64,000 nt of DNA from Liolophura sinensis (GCF_032854445.1 NC_088300.1:63276984-63340983); one strand, 5' to 3'. Numbered from the stretch's first letter, positions 21,101 through 35,109 are shown. Made by a program: numbers and translations. Notes: generated from the letters alone by a model not told the origin.

Positions 21101-21887
21101 AAAGAGGTACTTCGTTATACATTTCCGGCGGAAGTTGTTCCGAGAAAAAACAGTTTTCTTAACGACGTTGTTCTAGATTACGTCAACGGTACCGTCGGTT
21201 ACCTTTAGATCATTAATCCTGCCATAGTGGTGGTCGATGTAAAAGGAAAGCGTTCTTACCGACTCGAAGACCCTGAATCGATGGCGCCGCGAGAAAGCCT
21301 ACCAGTTGATATCGACGGAACACCATTCGATCCCAAACTTGGCATCAACGGAATAGCCATGTCGTCGGATTTCCGTTACGTGTACTTCTCGTCGATCAAC
21401 GTGTTGAAGTTGCATCAAGTCCCCACTGGTGTTCTTCGAAATCAAGCCTCTAGTATATCCTCTGCTATTCGTGTCGTCGGCGTTTAACAATCTCAGTCTG
21501 ACGGCATGGTCTACGCACATAATAACCTGTACTACGGAGGCCTCAACGACAGTACCGTTATGCGTTGGAACGTTGCCAGCGACATCAAATCGACGCCGAG
21601 TGGGTCGAAAGGGGAGGCAACACTTGATACCCTCCTTAAAGATGACCAAAAAATAGCGAGGCCCGATACAATGGCAATCGATCAGGACGGGTACCTGTGG
21701 GTTACCGCTTCAAATGCTGGACGCATCTTTCTTGGGCAGCCTCGATTTTTCAAGGATCATTCGCACTTACATCGGGGAAAAGCGCTACCTTGTAAAGAGG
21801 GAGGACGTAAATGCAGTTAGCCGAGTAACGTTGGCACAGACGCTCCTGTCTTTTTGCCTGTATGCAACCCTCTATATGGTCAAGTAA
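18141..21887 (+). pseudogene. Yellow/MRJP-family pseudogene, two exons
   Basis: Exons 18141-18461 and 20943 to about 21887 match the intact paralog at 44311-47873 exon for exon, with the same intron position and phase. Exon 1 starts with a signal peptide like the paralog's, but after YSWTSIDYDW it has four bases fewer, which brings TGA into frame at 18262. Exon 2 keeps family hallmarks (MEIDPNTGLMWAIDGG, NSCPAKVVGY, FLNDVVLDYV, PDTMAIDQDGYLWV). It carries TAG at 21206-21208, where the paralog has TAC, and TAA at 21485-21487. A family Cys in the SQCDG region is replaced by Ser. The 3' end has a deletion and frame change after about 21745. The lesions rule out a full-length product. The splice sites still look usable. 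Confidence 0.93.
19902..20140 (-). mobile_element. SINE family II insertion with 12-bp target-site duplication
   Basis: The reverse complement of SINE II runs from the GTGAGTGAGTGCTTGGGGTT tail to TTCATGCTGAACGCC. It is flanked by direct repeats CAACACGTTTGA at 19902-19913 and 20129-20140. The tRNA-like head is missing, so the copy was 5'-truncated. It sits in the intron of the Yellow pseudogene. Confidence 0.88.
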
Positions 21888-22020
21888 AAAGTCCATTATT
21901 ACTTTGCAGAATACGGCATAACCATGTACTTCGAGTACATGTACTAATTCAAAAAAAATTAACATGAACGCTAATTGAAACACAATGTACTCTTAGAACA
22001 AAATCGGCGGCTAAATACAA

Positions 22021-22026
22021 AATAAA
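22021..22026 (+). terminator. Possible relict polyadenylation signal
   Basis: AATAAA about 135 bases after the end of homology of the Yellow pseudogene. Common by chance in AT-rich DNA. Confidence 0.3.
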
Positions 22027-22181
22027 GTTTTTATTAGTGGTATATTCCCACATTGAAAGCACTTAATTAAAAAAATATATTTTTACTGATGCTCATATGA
22101 AAAGAAGTGATTTATTGCAACATATCAAAGACACAAAATGAGTAGAAAAAGCTTTTTGTTTTTATTTTTCTTTGTTTACAT

Positions 22182-22315
22182 CAGGGGCCGATTTCGTGTA
22201 GCACACTTAGTTAAGTAAGCCCGTGTGTGGTAGAGCTATAAAGTGCACTTAGCTAAGGGCTACTCACACTAAGTACGCTACTTTTACTAAGTACGCTTCA
22301 TGAAACCGGCCCCTG
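22182..22315. mobile_element. MITE with GGGGCCGGTTTC-type inverted ends
   Basis: The left end CAGGGGCCGATTTCGTGTAG and the reverse complement of the right end (CAGGGGCCGGTTTCATGAAG) match with few differences, and the similarity continues into GCACACTTAGT. The element is 134 bp with no coding capacity. A target-site duplication is not clear. Confidence 0.75.
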
Positions 22316-22871
22316 GTGACTTAAAAAGCAACCGCAGGATTATCCTAATAGAAATGGTGTACTGCTTTACTCTGGTGCCCTCAACCCTTAAAGATGGTCC
22401 CCGTCTATAAACTGTTTGCGCGTGGCTGCTTGTCGAAGAGCTCGGTGCAGCGAAAAAAATTTACATTTGGTTCCTTATTTGGTTCTAACTTTCCTTCCAC
22501 CTGTGTAGCATGCCAAAGAACTTAGTCGTGTGCCTTGAAGAACCAATCTTTCTTAGAGTGTAAAGAAAAGAAAGTTAACGTGGGTTTCTTATGACGTATC
22601 CAATAATAATGTTACTGGTGAGGCAAGATAAAAAAATATGCAAGGAATTCGTAAAACTGTCACATCTGGCAATTGTGGTTCATTTTTGTGACTGACGGTT
22701 TATATGGACACACCTCAGCGACGCTTCATCTGACGGAAAGCAACTTAAGTCATGTAAGACAAGGCAGTGAAACAACGTTCTCCTGTCAACATGGTTGCAA
22801 GAATGTATAAACCATGCACAAGACAGCCATAGGCCCTGAACATTTCGTGTTTATATCTGCTAGGAAAATTT

Positions 22872-23036
22872 GATTTGATTGGTGTTGTACCCGGTACTCG
22901 AGAATATTTCACTTATACGACGGTGGGAGGAAACTGGGCCAAGCCCTGGGGAAACCCACGACCGTCCGCAGGTTGCTGCAGGCCTTCCCACGTACGGCCG
23001 GAGAGGAAGCCGGGATGAGCTGTACTTGAACTCATA
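22872..23036 (-). repeat. SINE family I, truncated copy
   Basis: It reads from the tail (GATTGGTGTTGTACCCGG, AGAATATTTCACTTATACGA) through GAAACCCACGACCGTCCGCA to GAGCTGTACTTGAACTCATA. The GCCAGCATTATGG segment and the tRNA-like head are missing. Confidence 0.85.
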
Positions 23037-23634
23037 GTTGGTTGGAAGAGGCTACCTCCTGAAAAAGATCTAACTCTAAGTAATTGCCCGAGTGTAGGTC
23101 AGTGTAAAATGAAAAAGCATTTGCTGCGGGAAAATTTGCGGTTCCTTATACATCATGGCCGGAAATCGAAAGGGAGACACGTGCGGGTTATGGTATACCA
23201 CAGTGTGCAGAGGTTTATGAGAAAGATCAAAGCGCAATAGGCCTGGTGTTTAAGGTAGACATGATTCCCATACCAGAAGGAGGCGACCTACAATAAGTCA
23301 GGTCCGTGTACGTACATACCGAGGAAATTATCTTTTCTGTATGATAGGTTTCACAGTGTGCTCAGTTTCCTTGGCTGACACAAGACTAAAAATAATGAAA
23401 ACAGAATTGTTCCGGACCAAATTATTACATTAATAACCAAAATGCTGTTCCAATTAAAAGTCCTGTCCTGTAATACTAGTAATCGGTACTAATAATTCAT
23501 AAAAATATTAACATTAAATAAATTTGTAAAATGCACGCGTCTGCAAATGGAAGAAGTAAGTGGCCTGTGCATCAAACCAGCTCCACTAGGTGTAATCTCG
23601 GAAGAGCATTGGATATGCTTTATGAACGGGTAAG

Positions 23635-23978
23635 TCATATTGGTTACGACCGGCCCCGATAGCTGATTTGGTAGAGCCGTAGATCCAGGGTCAACCCTGG
23701 GTGGGGTCACACCTAAGACCTGAAAAGAGGAACATGGCGTTCAGCATTAAGGGGATAGTGCAACAACTGGTTGACCCGTATCAATATAATGACTCGCTTG
23801 GGGCCGCTTACTTGCCTTCGATAAGTCCTTTTTCAGTGAAGCAGAACCTGATACAAGATCGACGGAAATCCGTCCTACAGCAATGAGACACATTACGTGC
23901 ACCCTAAAGGGTCATATGTGTGAGTGAAAAATGTTACGTACGAGGTTAAACTCCAAGCATTCACTCATATTGGTTACG
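23635..23978 (+). mobile_element. SINE family II, near full length, with target-site duplication
   Basis: The insert starts at the tRNA-like head CGGCCCCGATAGCTGATTTG GTAGAGC (A-box region), with a B-box-like GGTCAACCCTGG. It continues through GCATTAAGGGGATAGTGCAA and CTGGTTGACCCGTATCAATA and ends in GTTAAACTCCAAGCATTCAC. Direct repeats TCATATTGGTTACG flank it at 23635-23648 and 23965-23978; the first four bases of the right copy could belong to the tail. This is the best copy for defining the family. Confidence 0.9.
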
Positions 23979-26900
23979 TGCGGTGAAGAGTGTTGAACGA
24001 ATTGTCTTATTTTAAATAAACCTTTACTTTAGCAATAGTTGATTGGCATTGAAGAGCTGAATCCCATGAATGCGTATCTTATCAACGAACTCTTGATTTG
24101 ATTCATTCACATGTTTGACCATATACATGACATGAAGCATGTTGTAAGCGGCTTTAGATTATACCAAAATAAACACCTCCATGTGTTTAAAATCTGTTAC
24201 AGGCTATAGATGGAAGTGTTTAAGATATAAACACATCAGGGCGTTTATTTATACTAAACAGTATGATTAACGTTAAATGTTATGTTAATGAAGTAAACAT
24301 CTCCTTGCTTTCACTCACAAAAAACTTTGTGCTTAAGAGAATAAACATCATGTCAATAAAATAAGCACATAACTAAACGTACCGAAATGTTTAAAATCTG
24401 TTATATTTATGTGTTTAATTATACGTTCATTTCCTAAACGCTTGGTTTTACAGTGATGAAATGTATTAATGTTATCAACACGCTCCTTTGTACAACTCTG
24501 CCAAACGATAATAAGGCCAGAGTATGCCGTATATATTTTGGTCGTATTTAATTTGATCTACCCATTCTAAAAAAAAAAGGCCAAAGAGTGACGACACGTA
24601 CATGGCTATGGAGTACATACGCTCAGCTCGGCGTGTACGGATTGAGTGACCGAATATGTTTTGTACAATCACAATTGTTAAGGTGGCGCCTATTGGAAAA
24701 TTTAGGTACACCGTAAAAAAATGTTGGTTCATATATAAGTGGCTGATTTCGGTGCACGAATGCCATGCGCCAAACTGTAGAAGATACACTTATCATCATT
24801 TTGGACATGCATACCATGCAAATTATTTAAATGAGAAAGACAATAGTTTCCCCGTCTGTTAACTGAACTCTAAATCAACATAATGGTCAATGTGTTGCAG
24901 TTTAGGCCTACAGTCAAACAGCATACCCGTAGCCTGTAGTGTAGAAAAGGTAATGGTCGTTTGTTAGAAGTTTGAAGTATACTGTTTTTAATCTCCACTG
25001 GCTAGAAAACTATTACATGCTCAGCCATTGTATATCCAACATGATGGCAGACATATCTCCTACAGGACATAGAGAACATTTTGATGAATGACATTTCTAA
25101 TTTGACACGAAAACCTGTATGGACTGAAATATATACTCCATACCTCTTGAATTTCATAATTCCTATTTTGCGCCCGAACGACTCTTTTTCTGCTACTCAG
25201 ACCAATTAAATGTGACAAAAAGACGTTAATTGCCTTAATTCTGCTGAAGTGTGTGGGTTGCAATGCCTCACATTGAAAGAATTTCTTGTCTAATTTCGTC
25301 ATTTTCGTCGTCACAAAATGTGTTTGTTATCAATAATTCTCTGAGGAAGGCAAGGAGCGTATATCACCCCCACAGCAAAATATTCAAATTCTAAAACACT
25401 AAGAGGGCGGTCAACCTCGACGGGTTGAAGAATGAGTTCCAACAAAGGGAGAATACTGTGCTAACCACTATTACCAGATAAAGCAAAACTATACAGCGTG
25501 TCCAAAACGATGGTAAATCGTTTAAAAGATACTTGGATACAGATTCGGGTGAGCACCAGAATGCAATGGATTGGTGCATAAAATTTCATCAGAATTTGTC
25601 CGTGTACCTTAGCTTCTTCCGTGAAGTTGCTAAACGCCAGTAGAAACAGGCCTAACCTCTGTGAATATCTTCGGATAATAACCATTGAAGCATTTGATCT
25701 AATTTGTCAGAGTCACTAGACAGATGGTGTTAATCAAAGTGCAGAGTGTGTCAAGTTATGGTCTGTAATAAGGTGTTTTATTTTTTGTCGGTCACATATT
25801 GGGCAAATATGAATTGATGGTAATGATTGTATTATCTATAAATCAACAATAGCCTACATTATTAATTATTAAACGGCACGCTGTTTAAATGAATTACATG
25901 TAGTCTCAAATTATCCACACGTTTCACCATAAGTTAAAAAGCTATTTAGAGGCTGAACATTTTACCAAAGATTCAACCTGTGTACGTTAAGATTACTCAC
26001 GGCATACATATGTGTCGACGTATACATGTAAGTGAAATAGCACCTAAAAAGAAAAAAAAAACGTTTCCGGAAAACGAGTAGGAGGGCAATGATTGGTCAG
26101 ATATTAGAGAATATTTGACAAAAGTGCTGTGACTGAGTGTTCTTTCCATAAGATAATGCTTCCAAAGTTAGTGTCAAGTTAATTGCTGTGATTCCGGGTG
26201 ACAGAAATTATTTTCGCCGATCAGGAGACACTTCTATAACTAGTTAGTTGTTGCCATGGTGATTTTAACCACCACCGGTTTGTCTTCTGATTTATTTCAA
26301 GAAAATTGTCGCCTGTCAACATGTATGTTATTTTCACGTATGTTTTAAACGTAGTCTCAAGCTTTCAAGCAGCTGCATGAGCTATGTGGGTCAACAAAAA
26401 TTTGCCTGAATAGCATTTTTTTGGTGTTCTCATCTCACAGGTTTCACAGATAATAAAGGCGGGTTTTTTTTAGACAGTACTGGAATTGATATACCAACAG
26501 TGAGCTAGGACACATTGGTGTGGAGGAAGATGAAGGAAACATATGGAGACCAGAAAAATGTCCTGCTGACACACAGCAACACTCGCCTAATTGGGAACAA
26601 CACAATTTCACTTTCATCTTCCGGACATGAGGGTTAAAAACCGGAAAGGCAGACGAATGAACGGTACAGATAAGCCTGTTTCTCCAAAGAAACGATCGTC
26701 AGGTAGGACTGAGATGCTTAGCCTAACCTTTAAGGCCTATATGAACGCCAGTCAAAAGGATTTGGTAGACTAATCAATCATCTGTACCCCTTAATCGCCA
26801 GATTAATGATTAATCACCAGAAGCTGGCTACGTCTATATAGCCTCATCAGATCTCGTTATAAGCAGGATTACCCAGCCGCTGATGGCGTTCAATGTACAA

Positions 26901-29900
26901 ACTTGATTAATAGGTTCTGATAGCTTAATCTAACCTGTTCCTGACTTTCAAAGCAGTCTGTCATTGGAAACATCTCATACGCAAGTCTACATCGATAATA
27001 TATATCGGATATAAGCTAGGAAAGGTGTTATCCGCATTTTCCAGATTTGAACCGTCCTGATTAAGATGTCGGTGTAGCCTGTGTAACACCCGTGTTCAGG
27101 CACAGCTGGAAATGTCGTTTTATCTATCTCTGGTAAAGTGATCGATTTGAACATCGCGTATCTCAAGTTTGACGAAAGTCACATTTCAGCAGTATTTTTG
27201 GCCATGCGTCCTATAGAAGCAGTGCCGATATACTTATATATCGTTCTGAATTGTCACCGCCCATGACACTTCGTTCAGTCAAGCCGTACTGGTATGCATT
27301 CAAAAAAAATAATAACCTATTATTTTCAACAAAAGTTCTTATGTCTGAGTGTTGCTAGAATGTATTCTGTTATTATAACATATTATCATATTAGTGTATT
27401 GCAATCTTTATGTTGAGTGTTAAAATGTGTGTGATAGATATAACGGAATAATCTGCCACAATAACAGAATACATTTTAGCATCAATTAAACAACAGAGTT
27501 TCTGTTCAAATTAACATTACTAGAAAGCATCGGGGGTGACTATTCTCTTCCTGGGGAAAATTGCTTGCCTAAAACACATCAGTCCAGACGGAGTATTTTT
27601 TATTTCCTTCTGCAATGCAGATACGTCACTGTTTCTGTATAGTTCTTGCTTGTAAAGCACAGATGATAGTAAATAGTTCACTGCAGATAACGATAAAAGC
27701 TTTTACACAGCTTGGATCCGGCTTAGGTGGGTAGTACGCTATGCAGCTAGATAGAAAATGTCGCTCAGGTCGATTGCCAACCTGCGGTTAAGTTGGTATG
27801 TAATAGGTGTAGCTGATAAAATGGCTATAAATATACCGTATGGCGTTAAACCCATAGGATAATGTTCTTCCGTCTAATGGTATTTGAAACTTGTCTTACG
27901 AATTATATCGTGAATATATGACAGTGCCTTCAATAGACATTTATTGCGAAGCAAAAATTCACTCTGTTGTTTGCCACCGACAACTCCATCACGCTACACA
28001 GAATCGAGTGTGCAGACTGCCAACTGGATAAACCATCCGTACAGGCAGTTCCAAAGGGTACACAACACAATAACCTGACAGGAACTGCAACAGAAGCCTA
28101 GCACGCTGCACTTCAATGCGGGCTGACAGTTGGTCACCATGCATTTTGGCCACAAGGAATTGTCATTGGAGGAACACAATGTGTCATCTCTGTAGACATA
28201 CTGTATAATATATTTAAACTGTTCCGCGATTGTCGTGTTCTCGGCATGGTGTGAATGGTGAGGGAATCGGGTCTGATGCTTGACAGCGGACGATGTGTAA
28301 CTTGCAATGCAGAATCTATAATGTAATACGCCCTGAAGCTCATATGTTGATGCAATGTATACAATCAATTCAATGTGATGGTAGGAGGGGAGATCACTCT
28401 AACAGGAATCACAAAAAAGCAGCTAATTACAGTTAGGCTGTAACGTAGTCCGTTTTGTCAGAGCTATGCCCAGTGATTGATCGGGAGGCTGTGCACAGTG
28501 TGAAAGCCGAATAGGGCTTTGAAAGAACAAACATATATTTGCCGTTCTCATACAGGCTATGGCTTACACTGCATAAGGATTATCACGTAGTGCATAAACA
28601 GGAACAAAAAGAATATAATCTTCATTTTTCCAAAGCTAAAATTTCACAACACAGTATCAGTTTTTACCGATCTAATAACACATACCCCATTTCTCCACCA
28701 ACACCCCACCACCTCTATCCCTACCCTTGGGAGGAGAGGTGAAATTGCTTCAGAGAAATACTCTTGTTTTGGGAGCTCCTTATCCGTGTGTTTTCCACAC
28801 AGGTCATAATGACATCGGTGAAGCAATGCGGAGGGAGCCGAGTCCATCCCGGATCAATACATAGGCTGTCGCCTGCATGAGATGAAGACGAAAACAACGA
28901 ACAGGAGGAAGTGGAGCACTGTACTGTGTAACAGATGATGAGACCAGAGTGCAATTCAGAAGCCGCTGAGGGCTGATTGATATGATGTCCATTAATGGCT
29001 TCCACTACAGCCCCTTGTTTTGCTTAACACTCTGTAGCGGCAACGAGAGCCCATACCCAGTACAATCGATACAGTAACTGACAATTCATTGCCACCTGAG
29101 AGTGATCGAAATCTGTGTAGTTCACCGCAGAAAGTAAACAAAGCCATAGTGTGTGTAATTCTCTCAGTAACGTAAATGACCTTAAATTTTGGGACGCATT
29201 TTGGTATAGACGCTATAGGGTTTTGGAGGTGTATATACAAGGTATAATAATATCATTAATGTGTTTTCGAACGTAATTAATATATTGGACCACAGCCATC
29301 GTGCATCGAAGGATTTGCAACGTGATTCAGACCAGATCTATAAACATGAACAAATGCCAAGAACTAGACGATTTGAAGTTCATCGATATCTCTGTGTTAA
29401 TGAGTACATAATTATAAATAAATGACCGTGGTCTACTAGAATTGATATATTGTAGTGACGAGTGGAGTGAGATCGCACAGGTACAATAATAAGGTAGCAG
29501 CTGTGACACACAGTAATTCAGTATATTATTAATTTGGTAAGAGCATTATATTCAACGGAAAATCAAACAATACCATCGGTAACCGTCTAATACCCGGGCT
29601 GGAAATCGAACAGTCTATATAGTGAGTGACAATGGCGTAATATCAGCAGACCTGGGAGGAAATCGAACCTTGTGGTGACTGGGGTTTTACCGAGCGGAAA
29701 TGTTCCGTTCTTTACAGCACAGCATATAGTAAATGTTATCTCTCTGGATTTGTCTGTCACAGGCTTACATAAACCTGGCTTACATAAACTTGTAAATTAC
29801 TGAGTACACGGCGTAAAGCATCAACTAAGTAAATCAATAAAATTGATGTGGTAATCGCGTGACATGAGCCAAAATGGATCAGCTTCTTACGGTATCCATC

Positions 29901-30463
29901 CGTGCCAGATATAACAGGCCGATGACAAATAGCACGAACGTTGTGATAGATATATAACGGTGCAGGATACATAAAGGATATATAATCATTTGACCATTTC
30001 GCATAAGATCTAGTCAGGTACAGACAAGTCATCAAACTTTTGATCATAACGGGTGAGACACAAACTATATCACGCAAGATGTCCATAAAAAATAGCCCGG
30101 CAAGGCGTCTGATAAACTTATAGGCTCACACGTCAATAAATCAGTACAGTACTAATGTTCACAGCCCAATGGGCATAATCAATCATGCGTTTTGCGGACT
30201 GGGACGCAGCTCTATCGGCAAACCCTCACAGACAGTTTTATATAAGGGTAATTAAGACGATGGATTACATGCATTACCAGTGACAGAGTGATTCAATGTG
30301 GCCTCCCAGATGTGATATTTATATATTCAGTATATTTGGGAGCGATCTGTCAAGATCGATCATTTTATGCGACTGAGTAAAACCCTGTACAGCTGGAAGC
30401 CATGATGGCCTCGTCATTAAAATTTTAAGTGTACGTAGTGCAGCAGTTTTAGCATAACAACAC

Positions 30464-30465
<2 letters not shown>
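23979..30465. other. Intergenic region, no gene recognised
   Basis: About 6.5 kb of AT-rich DNA with open frames up to about 124 codons (27994-28368 minus) that show no domain. A MITE copy lies at about 27303-27525. Near 24140-24440 the motif TGTTTAAAATCTGTTA recurs (about 24184 and 24390), which hints at an old repeat. Confidence 0.55.
27303..27525. mobile_element. MITE family A copy
   Basis: It contains GTTGCTAGAATGTATTCTGT TATTATAACA and, further on, the inverted form ending in TTTCTGTTCAAATTAACATT. The same arrangement occurs at 44733-44919, 52298-52541 and 60313-60566. The outer ends are diverged here. Confidence 0.65.

Positions 30466-30466
<1 letters not shown>

Positions 30467-30549
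<83 letters not shown>
30467..30549. repeat. TA dinucleotide microsatellite
   Basis: A TA run with two small interruptions, about 80 bases. Confidence 0.95.
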
Positions 30550-30551
<2 letters not shown>

Positions 30552-33500
30552 CTGAACAAATTCAAAATAATGTGCTTTAGAATAACAGTACTAACATTTC
30601 ATGTGTTACTATTTTAACCTTAATTTTAATTATCGGTAGACTACATCATACTGGTGTTTATACGATTGGTTTATTTTTTCACATTTACAGTAGTCTATTT
30701 ACGAAAAAAAAGGTTAGGTGATGATGTACTTTCACAGCACCTTGGTTACGCACCTACGAAGCTGGCTGTAAATCTATGGGCAAAATGATGCTGTCTGTCT
30801 ACCAAACAAACATGCTGCCAGCAAATTTCAGTGTAAAAAAACGCACCATTTGTTATTACAGCGTAGATTGGTGTGATGTTTTCATGTCATATTTTACAGC
30901 AGATGCAAAAATTTTTGTTTACAAATAAGTTATTTTTTTATTTTTTCATTTCATTACATGTTTTTTGCAGGAGCTTATACCTTTAGTGTACAAAGTTCAT
31001 GTTGCGGCTAGACCCCACTTCCCTGTCTTTATTACGCATGTTTCCTTATCGCTTAGACCCGCTCAATGCGCCCTCTATCTGGTTACCCTCGCTAAAGCCT
31101 CCGGCAAACCTGTAAATACGGTGGCAATCCATGTTAGGCAAGCAAAGATTAGAGGTAATGCAAGTCACCCGTGCGAGCACACTCGATTACACGGGGAATA
31201 CCCGGATTGACACAGCGCTGCCAATCCCCGCCCAGGTGCTACCGGCTCCCCAAAACCTTGAGGGTTCCATCCTATAGAGCCGCATACCGAGAAATTCTCA
31301 CCCTTGTGTCGCCAGGCCGTATCAACACAGTCAGCCGACTCTAGATAACAGCCCACGGAAAACCCAGATCGCCCAGAACCACACACTGACATGCTTTTAA
31401 ACACCGCAAATAACAAATATTGCCAAATTGCCACACGGACCAGTAGAGAATGCGACATGCTTTTTTTTCCTCTTCCACCTGGGCTTAAAACTAATACAGA
31501 GGTCTTGCTGTCGACATTTGAAGAACAAAACTAACTAACAGACATAATGACTGACCAAGTCAAAGTTGTATTAGGGGCTGTTTTCCCCTAATAGGTCCAA
31601 ATGTGAAAGGGCAACTTACAATCCATGAGTTTATAATGCATACTGCCGTTGAAGTCTTTGTCACTAACGGCACCATGAAAAGAAAAAAGACGTGTGCCAG
31701 TCGGTGTGTTAAAAGTCAAAAGGTCAGACGTGCTGTTTTCTCGGTCATTTCTCATACTTCTGCCATTTTACGTCGCCACAAGGACTCTGTCTTGTACAGA
31801 AAAATAACATCTATAGCCAGGAAATATTGTCCTTGACAAGTCACTGGTTTGAGGAAACTCAAATGTGATTAATGTATTTATCCATGTATATAATTACACC
31901 TGTGAAAACATTTTTCGTATGTAAATCTCAGTTATCCAACATATTATTCATTATCAGTTAAAGGCTATAATTATTAATTTTTTATTTGGATTGTGCTCTA
32001 CACCTTTCCCAAATATGTTTACATTATACAAAATGATACTTCTGATGCAGAGCTAGATTGATGAAGCTTCGAACTCTCAATATAAACCATAGCGTAGTTG
32101 TTTAGGGCCTTATTTCACTCAGCGTCGAGCAACAATGAAATAAATAAATAAAATAAAAATATCACTCAACTAAAACAAAAATGAAAAATACAAAAAAAAG
32201 ATAACATTATTGATAACGGCAATAAATGCAATAAGATGATTTTAAAAATTATTATACGATGCACACAGAAAGAACTTCCAGCAGGAAGCACATGTCTATG
32301 TGATCTTTGCGGGCTAATGCTTTCACTTTCACATGTTGAGCCAAGTACATGTATACTGAATAAATGATGATATTGTCATATTCCCGCTTATTTGTCTGAG
32401 ATAATTTAGAGATGAAAAACAGCGCGTGCAAATTATCGTTGTTAGCATCTCAGTACAAAATCCTTTTTACCTCATCCTAATAGCTTTTGCATGCTGAAGG
32501 TCATACCTCACATAACATAAACATTATTTTATGTAACACTACACTGTTTGAAACCTTTCCTTTCACATAATAAAGCTTGCATTTGGTTGCCATAGCAACC
32601 GCCACCTGCATGTGTAAAACCAAAGATCTATATACGACCCATGTTTATTTTCCAGTGGACACTATCTTGCAATCAAGACAGGGGAATTTCTGATGCAAGG
32701 TATCATAGATATTATATAGATGATACAGCATGGTAAAACAAATGTTAACAAGCATTCTGGTGTCACCTATCGGTTTGAGCCGCCAGGATGTAACAGCTTT
32801 GTCTTCGGCCATATCAAAATAAAGACGGCCATAATTTTACAGTCCGAAGCTCGAATTTGGTCAGTAAATTGTTTCGGTGAAGTCAGGTACTAGGTTTCAG
32901 TACAGAATCAGGACTTTCTGTCATATTCCATACAGGACAACATGTCCGGGACTTTAATCTGATCGGTATCTCGTCATGTTGAAGCTATGTATCAAGTTTC
33001 AGTTCCACAGGGTTAACCGTTTTTAGGGGAAAAAACAGCTGATTTATGGGTGACAGACGGATTGACAGACGAGATGTAAACCTATATAGTCTCCTCCGGT
33101 ACCGTAACGGGACAAATAACTTATTATGTTTCAAGTAAGCATTATTTAAATAACATCAGAACGGTGTCTACCGGCTTGTGTAGGGCCGATCTCAATCTGG
33201 ATGCAGCTATAGTGCTGCTTCACTGTAGAATCTTTTCATTCCGTTAGCCTGCCTAAATATAAACTGTTTATATATATAAGTGGTATAAGGACGCCTGAGC
33301 AGCTTTCTATACATTTTATCGGACTTGTAAGGAGGTATAAAGGATCAGATATCTTTATCAGGCTCGATCCTTCTCATTCACTTTATAGACGCTACATTTA
33401 TGACCTAGATTTAAACCACCCACAAACAATAGCAACAACTGTAATTTGAAGGAGATACATTGCACTTCGCAAGATTTAAAGGAAACTACAGAATGTCCAA

Positions 33501-34611
33501 TTGGTACTTCGTTTTGTATTTGTAGAAATACGAAAGCACATTGTTAATTGGTCTTACTTGGATAGCAAAATCCCGAAGGGTCTTGCATATGGCGTGTACA
33601 TATCTAGCATTTGTTTCACCATGACTTGTGTATTGTGATTTCAATCAACTTTACAAGGTATTGCTACAAATAGATAATGTGTCAGTGATATTTCCTCAAA
33701 CGTTTTCACTTCTTAAATTTACAATTGCAATACTGGTGTAAGTAAAAATGGACAGAATGTCCTGGCACAAGATTTTCTGGCACAACTGAGCCTAACTGCT
33801 TAACCTTGGGCTAGGGGGCTATTTCTACACCCACTTAGATATCATATCGCCTCGTTGAATATATGAACTGTTGCAATCACAGGGCGACCAAGATGTATAC
33901 TTTGATAACTTATATACTACCATATTACACGATTCTGAATGCTGATTAAATGTGTACGCTCAGAAGATTCCTTGCGTCTTTTCGGCATCAGTTGACTGTT
34001 TCTCTTTACATAAACCTATCCAAATTTCCTAATATTGGTGTGTAGGGATTCATTGACTTGGAGTGTCAATTATGGCTTACCACTGGTATACATATGTCTG
34101 TTTTTACGTTTTGATAGTAAACGGTCATCAGAATTCCTTACTGTCAGTATTATTGACTACGTATTAAATGGCCCGTAGCTGGCAACTACTGCAGCAACTT
34201 ATCATGAAAGATGTTCCATTCGGACTTCAGATTGTTGGTTATCTTCTGTAATTGAGATCAATACACCTTCTGCTTTTCTCGGCAGATCAATGTTATCCCT
34301 ATGTCTGATCCTGAGGTATCGCCAGGCTTGGGATGTTTTTAGTGACGATCTGCCAGACTTCTCCACACATTTTTGGTCGTAGGAACTCTCAAGCCCATAA
34401 ACCTACATAGACAGATTTCTTTTCATGTATACACAACAAATTCATAGGCAATTTATCCTAGCTGCTGTAGAAATGGCAAAAAAATATATAGATCTGGTGA
34501 CTATTTCATTGGGTAATATGCCTTTACGCTCAGATTTAACCAATTGAATGCAGGATCGTACGATGCAAATACAGAAGATATACTATTAAATCAAAGAAGC
34601 CTGTTCAGATT

Positions 34612-34677
34612 CATTTGGAGAAAGGAGAAGAACCATTTGGAGAAAGGAGACCAACCATTTGGAGAAAGCAGACCAAC
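34612..34677 (+). repeat. Three-copy 22-bp tandem repeat
   Basis: CATTTGGAGAAAGGAGACCA AC and two near-identical copies stand head to tail at 34612, 34634 and 34656. Confidence 0.85.
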
Positions 34678-35109
34678 AGTATATACATGAGAACAAATCC
34701 AGAGACTTTGTTCCCATTTTCCTCACAGTGCAGGTTTCAACAACTGACAATTTTCGGACAAACATCAGCTCTCTTCACAATGAGGAGACATTATTGGAGA
34801 AAGCGTCTTGTTAAATTTATACACTACGATTCTCAATAAAGCGCAAATGTTTCCAAGATGTTGAGGTCATTGACCTTGCATGAGTGGCGTACGTGCGATC
34901 TTGATAGTGATAGTGGGCTTTCTGTGTTTCACAAGCAAACGGGACGTCCATTACCTCACTAGAACTCCACCAAAACAACGATCAAAAATAACCCATTTGA
35001 CCTACATGTTGTAACCTCGTACACTGTTATTCACCCGAACATACACGTACCAGCTGACGCGTTTGAAAAAATGAATCCAGTCTATGGTGCTCGTATGTAG
35101 CATTTTGTG

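Noticed and set aside
27994-28368. 124-codon minus-strand frame
   Set aside because: No domain, and a second overlapping frame of similar quality exists on the same strand.
30965-31210. Frame after a T-rich AG that looks like an exon start
   Set aside because: It starts without an ATG, has no partner exon with matching phase, and the product is unlike any family I know.
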